The notes under the pieces: model-generated
Seen by the model: only the letters and a program-made list of their open reading frames with translations
What the model was told of the DNA's origin: nothing
Database searches by the model: none
Part shown: one piece after another, positions 56,580-64,000 of the stretch
Position numbering within the stretch: position 1 is the first letter of the stretch
Layout: every line of letters begins with the position of its first letter
Made by a program: the position numbers and the translations under genes
Source of the DNA: Geosiphon pyriformis
Taxonomy: Eukaryota; Glomeromycota; Glomeromycetes; Archaeosporales; Geosiphonaceae
Assembly: GCA_016748015.1 (NCBI GenBank)
Contig: JAAOMT010000324.1
Span: 2,434-66,433, forward strand
DNA length: 64,000 nt
Reading direction: 5' to 3'

Positions 56580-58960
56580 ATGGAAAAACATTATTTTAAT
56601 ACTTCTGAGAAGACTTAGGAATATTCACAGAAACTGTTATTACAGAAAACCAATTTTGTGACTATCTGTATGCAAAAATTAACTGCTTTCTAGGCTGAAT
56701 AACAGACACTAAGAAACTGGAAAAACAAATTCATCAAAAATTATTAGTTTACTCAACAAATACCATTACTCAAACTATAGCCAAAACTCTTTGTATACTT
56801 AATAAAAACATTGATTACTATGTAAAAAAATGTTATCCTCAAGTAAAACAATTAGCAAGGCCCAACTCTGAAGAATATAAATCCAAACCTGATAGCACAA
56901 CAGCCGCATGAGAATAAGCTTACTCTATAGTCAACAAGAAACCAAGATTCTTTTCCCTAACAACTCCATTATACCATCAAACACTGGTGTTACAGATAAT
57001 TATTTGGGGTCTCAAAGCAAATAACAAATCTGTAACTTGGTGCTCAATTAATATATTGATGTTGGTAATATCTGAAGATTTTGGTTGAGTTTTTTGTATA
57101 ATAGACAGAGATTCAATAATGATGCTGTTGTTGGTGAGTTGTTTTTCCAATTTTTTTCTTCAGCTTAGTGACCAGTTTATTCTAACAGTCATGCCCTTTT
57201 AGTAAGCTATCCATTAATATATATCTAATATTATCTTTTTTTTGGGTTTTTTACCAGGCTATTCATGACATCAATAATTCAGCACTTAATTCTCAATCAA
57301 TTAGTAATCACAACAAAATAAAGAAAAAAAAATAAAAGAAATAAGAAGATAAAGAAAATAAGCCAAGATGATTGCAAGTTAGTATTCTATCAATAGCCAT
57401 GATTAAGAGCTATTGTTTCAGTATAGTCAAGTATTAATTACTATTAACATAAAGAGTTAATAGTAGAGAGTAAATTTGAAATAGTGAATAATTATTTATT
57501 GATATTTGTAATATAGAATATTGCTTAGATTAAATCTAAACTGAGAGATCTGTCTTTTCTGCTTCTAATATTACCACTATATATACATAATTGAGATTCC
57601 TCAATTCCTTAATTTTTTACACCAAGAATTCTAAAATTTCTGAAATTCTGCAATTTTTTTTGAAAAAAATCCTAGAATTCTAGAATTCTGCAATTTCTTG
57701 TATGAAAATTTTAAAATTCCTGAAATTCTACAATTTCTTTGAAAAGAATCCTGAAATTCCACATTTACTATGGTTACTTCTGATTGGCTAATTGATATGC
57801 TAATATACTTTCTATATTCTATAAGTAACATCAGAAAGTAAAATTGTATTTAACCCAATCATAAAAACCCAAACAGAAACATCACAAACTCTTAGAAATC
57901 AACATTTGTGGAGTCATAACAGTTGGACCAGATCTTTAAAAGAATATGGATCATTATTTGAGAACTTCACCCCAATAATCAATAAAACAAATGGAAATAT
58001 GTTGATGTAGGAATCATTCTAATTCAACTTTTGACTGAATCATCAACTACCCCTCTCTGAAGAAACAACTATTCTCCAGCCCATTGGGAAAATTAACAAA
58101 AGAAAACAACCAGAATTAGCACCAGGAGAACCTCTTAGCACACAAACCCCAAATTCTTCAGCATTAAATAGTAAGACTCTATCTATTTACCAGATCATGG
58201 CCTACTGAAATATTGCCAAATTAAAGAAATTCTTGAAAGAAGAAGACAATACATATTTGTAGATTGCAGAAGCCGAGAAAGCAATTACTGTTAACAACTG
58301 GAATGATGACAAAGTTATTTAAGCACTGCCATTCTTTTTGACTGAGACTACAGACTTATGATATCAAAGTTTGATAAAAAAACTCACTGACTTTACTGCT
58401 TTTAAACTTGCCTTTCTACAATACTTTTACAACTCTAATACTTTTATTAAATTACAGAATCAATTCAGTATAATAAAACAAAAAGATTATGAAGCAGTGA
58501 CTACTTATCTTGGATGATTTAACCAAATTCTTTGTCAAATACTGGCAATTGAAAAAGACTACTACATTGTAGTACAAATTCTTAATTAATTTATCAAGAA
58601 ACTAAGAAGCAGCCTTCTAAGATCTGTATAACCCCAACATTCAACAAATCTACCAGACATCATCACTCTTGCTCGTGATTTTGAGTCAACAGAACAAAAA
58701 GCCAATCACATCCAAGCTGTTAATTGAGCCATTAATAGAACTACAGACATTAATGCAAAGATAATCCAATTGAGTGAAAAATTAACTCAAAAAATTGAGG
58801 GATTTTTAACCAGTACTACAAGAACTTATCAGCCACCCCAATAAAAAACAATAACAGCAGTAGGTACTATCAACAACAGGAACATTAGCAACAACAACAA
58901 CCTTGGAAATCTGACTCTTATAATTGCTATTATTGCCAAAAATTTGGACATATTGCTCAG
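56580..58960 (+). pseudogene. B2 gag, interrupted by a family-A LTR and then cut by element A2
   Basis: ATG at 56580 (MEKHYFNTSEK, then TAG). In this frame stops recur at expected Gln or Trp codons (56616, 56691, 56700). The first part runs to 56987. A minus-strand LTR (56988-57830) interrupts it, and the rest continues from 57831, including a capsid-like Ty3 gag segment (about 58180-58700). A knuckle CYYCQKFGHIAQ (about 58926-58960) is cut before its last Cys by the A2 LTR. The family-B gag is otherwise unseen in the window because B1 lacks it. Confidence 0.72.
56988..57830 (-). repeat. Family-A LTR inserted in B2 gag
   Basis: Begins TGTTACAGATAATTATTTGG and ends ATAAGTAACA on the plus strand (843 bp). 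The U3 (about 57620-57770) has the GAATTCC-type tandem module. Flanks CTGG and TCAG do not match, so the target duplication is lost or the LTR arose by rearrangement. No primer site or purine tract adjoins it, so it is likely a solo LTR. Confidence 0.8.
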
Positions 58961-59872
58961 TGTTACTCATAAAAAAAACATATAAAGAGAATAGTAAGAA
59001 AACAGATAGACCAATAAGAGAGTAATAGTTAGCATATGAGCATATTGTTTAGCAATATAAAGCAATGTCAAAAATTATGGCACATTGTTTAGCAATGTAA
59101 AGCAATATTAGAAAATTAGGGTATATTGCTCAGCAATGTAAGCATTGCTCAATAAATTATAGCACATTGCTTAGGAATATAAGCAATCTCATAGAACCTA
59201 AATTATGTATATATAGCAAGAGCATTAGAAATTAAAAAAACAGAATTGTTACTAAGACCTTCTTACTATCAAATATCTATTAGAATTATCAATATCAATA
59301 AATAATTATTCACTATCTAAATCACTTTTTCTACTATTAAAACTTTATGTTGATAATATTGAATACTTGATCATACTAAAACAATAACTCTTAATAATGG
59401 CTATTGACAAGATACTAACTTTATTGGCTTGGCTTACATTTTATTTTTTTAATTTTCTTTTGTATTTTTTTTTTTTGTTGTTTACTAATTGATTAAGAAT
59501 TAAGCATTGAGTTATTGACATCAAGAATAGCCTGGTAAAAAACCCAACAATAAAAGTAAAACTTTGATATATATTAACAGATAGTTTACCAAAAAAACAC
59601 AACTGCCAGAATAAATCAGTCATCACACTAAAGACAGAAATTGGGAAAACTACTTAGAACACACTATAAACATTAGTCATTGAATTTCTGTCTATTATAC
59701 AAAAAACTCCACCCAAAACCTTTAAATCACAAAATCTTCAGATCATAAAATCTTCAGATCACAAAATCTTTAGATAACCAAAACCTTTAGATAATACCAA
59801 TTATATCAGTCATCAAGCACCAAGTTATAGATTTGTTATTTGATTTAAGGTCCCAAATAATTATCTGTAATA
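58961..59872 (+). repeat. 5' LTR of element A2 (family A, palindrome-type U3)
   Basis: Begins TGTTACTCAT and ends CTGTAATA (decayed GTAACA), 912 bp. The U3 (about 59030-59200) is a chain of imperfect palindromes around TTGCTNAGCAA, as in the A1 3' LTR. TATA-like ATGTATATATAGC follows near 59205. A T-rich tract lies at about 59440-59480. The primer site follows at 59875. Confidence 0.85.
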
Positions 59873-59874
59873 TT

Positions 59875-59892
59875 TGGTGCTCTCTATGAAGT
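59875..59892 (+). other. Primer-binding site of element A2
   Basis: TGGTGCTCTCTATGAAG begins just after the LTR, matching the A1 site TGGTGCCTTCTGTGAAG at most positions. Confidence 0.65.
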
Positions 59893-59934
59893 ATAATCTA
59901 AGAAAACTAGCACTAACAGCATCCATTTGAAACA

Positions 59935-61700
59935 GTGACAGAATTCGAAGAAACAGAAACAAACCATTTGGGATTTACAAAATACTTATTCCAATATTAT
60001 TACACCTATCTTGGATTAACAAAAAATAGTTGGCCAACAGAATCAGCTTTTAATTACTATGTTAACAAAAAAATAGTATATTATTTGGGAGGCCAAGGAG
60101 ATCCAGAATCTACCTTCAACAATTTCTTTAGTAAACTACTCTAAAACATCATACTGCCACAGAATTATTTATTTGCTTCACTAATCACAGAAATAAATAG
60201 AGAAATAAAAAAATACACCAAAAAAAATTCTCTATTACCTTTGCTGACAAAAAAAAAAAAGATTGCAAATACCAACAGAAACTCCAAAGCAAATACAATT
60301 ATCTACTTGGAAGAAACAGAGAATTGATTCATCTGTTAATCCATCATACCATCACACATTTGGAAACATCATCAATATAATATTAACAGGCACATTTACC
60401 ACAAATGTAACAACACTATTAAACAGAATCTTATTCCAAAGTAAACAAAAGAAAGCAGAGTTACTAGAAACATACAGTGATTATTTCAAAGAATTTAAAT
60501 TACAATCCCCAATGCCATTAGGAATTTGATCACCATCACCACAAACAGATTTTGGAATCATTAGTTTTTGGAAAATAACTGACTTCAAGAGAGAAAAAGA
60601 TAACAATCAAAAAATTAATAAGCAAAATTCAATTTTAGAAAATCCAGAAATTCAAACTCTGATCATTCCAACACAGCAAAATCAGAACAATTCAAATACT
60701 GCCCCTATTGTTGCCCAAAACTTATCCCCAGTAATTGTGATCAATCTACTACTAGCTGCACCAATCACTGAACAGCAACAGCAACAGCCACAACCACCAC
60801 CTTAGCAGTAACTACAACAGCAACTTCAACTCCAACTGCAACAACAACTATTATTAATATCAATGGCATATACACTCATTGTCAAAATTAAGAAATTTAC
60901 TGGCAAGAAAGATAATGCTTAAGTATGGCTTAACAACATGGAAAAAACCATCACAGCCAATGGATAGAACAATAATAGAGCCCTTCAAGCAATTCCCTAT
61001 TTTTTCCAAGATACCACTGATTTATGGTATCAGAGTTTAGCTGCCAAACCACAAACTTTCTAAGAATTCAAACTGGAATTTTTGAGATATTTCAGTAACA
61101 ATAATAGCATTAACTGCTTGGCAAATATCTTTATTACCATTAAGCAAGAAAAAAGTAAAGCAGTCACTATCTACTTAGAACACTTCCACAGAAATCTGTG
61201 CTAAATTCAAGCCATTAATGCTAATTATTTTACAATAGTCCAGATTTTGAATCAGTTTATTCATGGATTATGCAGCAGCATCCTACAATATATACATCCA
61301 CTACATCCAGCCAATTTTCAAGCAACAGTTACTCACACCAGAGATTTTGAAGCTGTTGAATTAGAAGCCAATCATGCCCAAGCTGTAAACCTAGTAATAA
61401 ATGAATCATCTGAATTGGATTCCAAATTGAAACAATTTAGTAATTTAATTAATCAGAAACTAGAGAGATACTTAGTTAACAACAATCAGACAATATATTA
61501 ACTGCTCCAATATTGCAACAATTCCAGAATTATCAATTAACACTAGAATTAATTGTGTCCAGTGCCAGCACGACTATCATGACAGCAAAAAATACATATC
61601 TGCCACTATTGTAGTAAACAAAAACATCTGCAATTTGAATATTGCAAAAGGATAAGTAACCAACAATCGAAAAATTAGTATTGAAATTCTGATTGCCAAT
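59935..61700 (+). pseudogene. A2 gag with zinc knuckle
   Basis: The start is collinear with MAEPEKIGTNYLEF of A1, but the first codon here is GTG (59935), so the original ATG has probably mutated. Blocks include LGFTKYLFQYYYTYLGLTK, WLNNMEKTITANG (about 60926-60965), LAAKPQTF and MNQFIHGLCSSILQYIH (61247-61501), ending QKLERYL. A knuckle CHYCSKQKHLQFEYC (61601-61645) retains the His that A1 lost, but has five rather than four residues before the last Cys. Gln-rich low-complexity sequence lies at 60770-60850. Frame changes and stops are spread throughout. Confidence 0.78.
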
Positions 61701-62640
61701 TTCCAACTCAGAATTATGTTAGTTTTCAAGCATACAAACAATATCAAACTCAACCACATTATGCATAGGTAACACAACCAATTTATTAAACTCCAATTTA
61801 TCAACTGGCATTATCTGTAATTTATCAACCATTACAGCCACCAATAATTTATCAAACACCAGCAATTCCAATACTGCCACCAAATTCAGTTCAAATAGCA
61901 TCAAGAAATTCCAAATTAAAAGTCATTCAAAACTAGAGATCAGTGATAATTGTCTACCAACCAATCTTCAGCTTTTCCAACCAACCATTAGGATTACAAC
62001 AGCAGAGTTTGGGAATTGGTTATTCTCAAAACCCAAATTCCCAGAACTATTTTAGTCTCTTAGTAATTTCAAAAAACACTCAACCCAACAACTCAAAACC
62101 CAATCCACAGCAACCATTTACCAGCAATATTTTACCAACAACCAGTACCAAAGACAAGACACTTAGTACCATATTCTTTTTTGAGCTTGAGAAAACCACA
62201 TCAGTCCCATTATTTAGTAGAACTGCTCTCAACATTAAGTCCATTATAGCAATGTATACTGATGTTATAGTTGATGACTATTCCATCAAACTTATTTTAA
62301 ACAGCAGTTCAGCAGACAGCATTATCACATAACAACTCATAGACCAATTAAGTTACTGAATTAATTATGCTGCCAGCATTTGAATAATCACTGCTAATGA
62401 AGTGACAAAAACTCTAATTGGCAAAGATTGATGACTTTCTCTTCAAAGTTAATGGTATCATAATATTAATCAAAGTCTTAATAATAGAAACTATACAATA
62501 TTAAGCACTAATTGGTAATGACTGGCTGGTCAAAACCAATATTATACTTGATTAGACCACTTAAGAATTGCAACTCAGTCAAAATGGCCAGCACACATGA
62601 GTACCAGCCATCTGTGGCCACTTTAAATCTACAACAATAC
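61701..62640 (+). pseudogene. A2 Gln/Asn-rich linker and aspartic protease
   Basis: A Gln/Asn/Pro-rich linker (61740-62160) precedes the protease. The 129-codon stretch 61943-62332 ends in FFFELEKTTSVPLFSR and the active loop LILNSSSADSIIT (about 62290-62330), where D-S-G is expected. Both the Asp (Asn) and Gly (Ser) differ. The C-terminal half follows in another frame with LIGKDWLVKTNIILD-like residues (about 62500-62560) and QHTRVPAICGHFKS (about 62590-62630). It is collinear with A1 11761-12596. Confidence 0.72.
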
Positions 62641-63800
62641 CAGCACCACTAATTGAATTTAAAGAAAAAAAGGAAAAACCTACTTGGGAAGTCTACTAAG
62701 TCTTGTGGGTCAGCAATAAGCACAACAAACTACTGCCCATAATCTTATGGAATGACCAAAAAAAGGAAAAACAAAAAGAGGAACTTATCTGGAATAATAA
62801 TCAAATATTGTGGACTGACAATGATCAAGACAAGCTGACACCAATTTGGAAGTAGAAAAAAACTAAAAAAGAGAAAGGAAAAGAGAAAAAAGAAGAACCA
62901 GTACCAGCAACCACTACAACTTATACCCCATAATCTATACCTTACTACAAATGTCTAACTATTGCCAACTAAAACTGATATGTGTCAATTGTGGCAAGAA
63001 ATTGTCATCAATGGGCACATGCTATAGTGACGATAAAAAATACCCAATGGCAATAAAATTCTATTGTCATCCTTGCATCTTTGAATGATTTGGATGACCT
63101 AAGTAACAAGAAAAATAAGACAATGAATCATGTCTGGCTTGTGAAAAAACTCTTTTCAATGAAGAAATATGGAACAACATTCTTGGAAGAGGAGAAACAT
63201 ATAACAAATCATGTTAATACATAATTCTAATCAGTAATTGGATATGCAAAAGAACACCAATAGACACTGTTTGGAAAAGAATAATAAAATGCTTAGATAG
63301 TTGTCCACATGATAATAACAAAATCTGGCAAATGGCTTTCGCCAAAATAGAAGGTGTGTCAAAAAAAAAATCAGAGAAATAAAAAATAACTCACCAGAAA
63401 CCATAGAACTTGAATGGACTCCAAATCCCAATATTGTATTAGACTTTATAGAATCAAAACAATTTCACGAACACTACTAAGAATTAGCACCCACCAGAAA
63501 AAAACAAAAACAATGTTTGGAGCAGTTGAACACTCAACTGTGTCAACACTGCTTAATTCCCTATAACTTTTAGTATTGTAATGAGTGTGATCTTATCTAC
63601 AATCCACCATCTTACATGATCTATATGATTCTAAAGAAATATGAACCAATTAACAGCTGTGCATTGGAATCAGAATTAATATTCAATCACAATTTAAACT
63701 CTAACAATGATAATAAAAACAATAATTCTAGCTCTATTCAAAATGGCAATAACAACAATAATGATTCGAACTCCAATTTAAACTCAGAACAGTACATTAC
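62641..63800 (+). pseudogene. A2 cysteine-pair module and Asn/Ser-rich linker
   Basis: A charged spacer (WEVY-stop-VLWVSNKHNKLLP, Lys/Glu-rich, 62680-62920) leads to CVNCGKKLSSMGTC with FYCHPC (about 62976-63080), then CLACEKTLFNEE with a closing Cys (about 63135-63215), and CQHC-x8-CNEC (about 63544-63590). An Asn/Ser/Asp-rich linker follows (63690-63790). The arrangement equals that of A1 and B1. The pairs look like zinc ribbons, but the metal is inferred. Trp codons in ECFGRPK-like and GMWND-like contexts have become TGA here. Confidence 0.66.
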
Positions 63801-64000
63801 ACTTCTCAATCTTTTCAAGAAACAAGAGCTCAAATGGTTCAGCTATAATAATGAGGGTATCATACCAAAGCAAGTACATGATACTGATACAAGATTTAAT
63901 CTAAGATATTTAAAAAAGAATGCCATTCAATTGAAACCACATTCACATACCTGTATTGATTTAAAAATAGCACTAGAAATTTCAGCAACAACAATAGTTC
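63801..64000 (+). pseudogene. A2 dUTPase, N-terminal part (cut by window end)
   Basis: After QYITLLNLFKKQELK the sequence VHDTDTRFNLRYLKKNAIQLK (motif 1, about 63876-63935) and HTCIDLKIALEISATTIV align with A1 and B1 dUTPase. Motif 1 has AGFDL changed to TRFNL. The last bases of the window reach the residue just before motif 2. The rest is outside. Confidence 0.75.

Larger units (their letters stand above)
58961..64000 (+). mobile_element. Element A2: Ty3-like LTR retrotransposon with a dUTPase, cut by the window end
   Basis: 5' LTR, primer site, gag, protease, Cys-pair module and the beginning of the dUTPase are present in the same order as in A1 on the opposite strand. RT, RNase H, integrase and the 3' LTR should follow beyond 64000. 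It is inserted in the knuckle of B2 gag. The left flank is TCAG (58957-58960), and the partner would be found past the window. Coding frames contain many stops. Confidence 0.85.

Noticed and set aside
56988-59872. Family-A LTRs at 56988-57830 and 58961-59872 as the two ends of one element
   Set aside because: They are in opposite orientation and have different U3 modules. The sequence between them is B2 gag.

Overview
This 64 kb window consists almost entirely of nested, mutated retrotransposons. I recognise no host protein gene, rRNA or tRNA. The DNA is very A+T-rich, with few CpG dinucleotides. The non-LTR elements (CCHC-knuckle ORF1, then endonuclease, reverse transcriptase, RNase H and a Cys-containing tail) and the Ty3-like polyproteins resemble those I know from arbuscular mycorrhizal fungi (Glomeromycotina, e.g. 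Gigaspora or Rhizophagus). That assignment is an inference from family resemblance, not from a marker gene.

Layout: 1-454 is the end of an LTR of family A. It lies in a very decayed sense-strand LINE (L0, 455-4714). Element A1 (minus strand, 4715-24955) is inserted in L0. Its 3' LTR is at 4715-5599, followed at rising coordinates by integrase, RNase H/RT, dUTPase, a Cys-pair module, protease and gag, and then a 5' LTR remnant at 24538-24955. A1 has been hit by two solo family-A LTRs (6079-6908 and 22431-23269), by an unclassified 1.4 kb segment D, and by complete Ty3-like element C (13028-20761, plus strand), which sits inside D. Element B1 (minus, 24956 to about 32830) is inserted in the A1 5' LTR and carries a solo LTR of family E (26573-27543). 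LINE L1 (32938-39722, minus) is complete with a 15-bp target duplication. Next come an extremely AT-rich stretch (39723-41500), two LINE 3'-end fragments, a second, heavily mutated copy of C (C2, 43165-45348), a family-E 3' LTR with remnants of its element (45349-47228 and 54044-55438), and LINE L2 (47229-54043, minus) inside that element. A family-B LTR plus gag (B2, 55439-58960, plus) is interrupted by a minus-strand family-A LTR. Element A2 (58961 to the window end, plus) is inserted in the B2 gag and runs out of the window inside its dUTPase.

Common features: the best-resolved LTRs begin TGTTA and end TAACA, decayed in several copies. Where target duplications can be read they are 4 bp. 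The primer-binding sites all begin TGGTGC. Families A and B share a pol layout of protease, three cysteine-pair modules, a dUTPase domain, RT, RNase H and integrase. Family C lacks the dUTPase but has an additional ORF after integrase. Decay is overwhelmingly by transitions (C to T and G to A): Gln and Trp codons have become stops, catalytic Asp has become Asn, and zinc-binding Cys has become Tyr. None of the elements seen in full appears able to move by itself.
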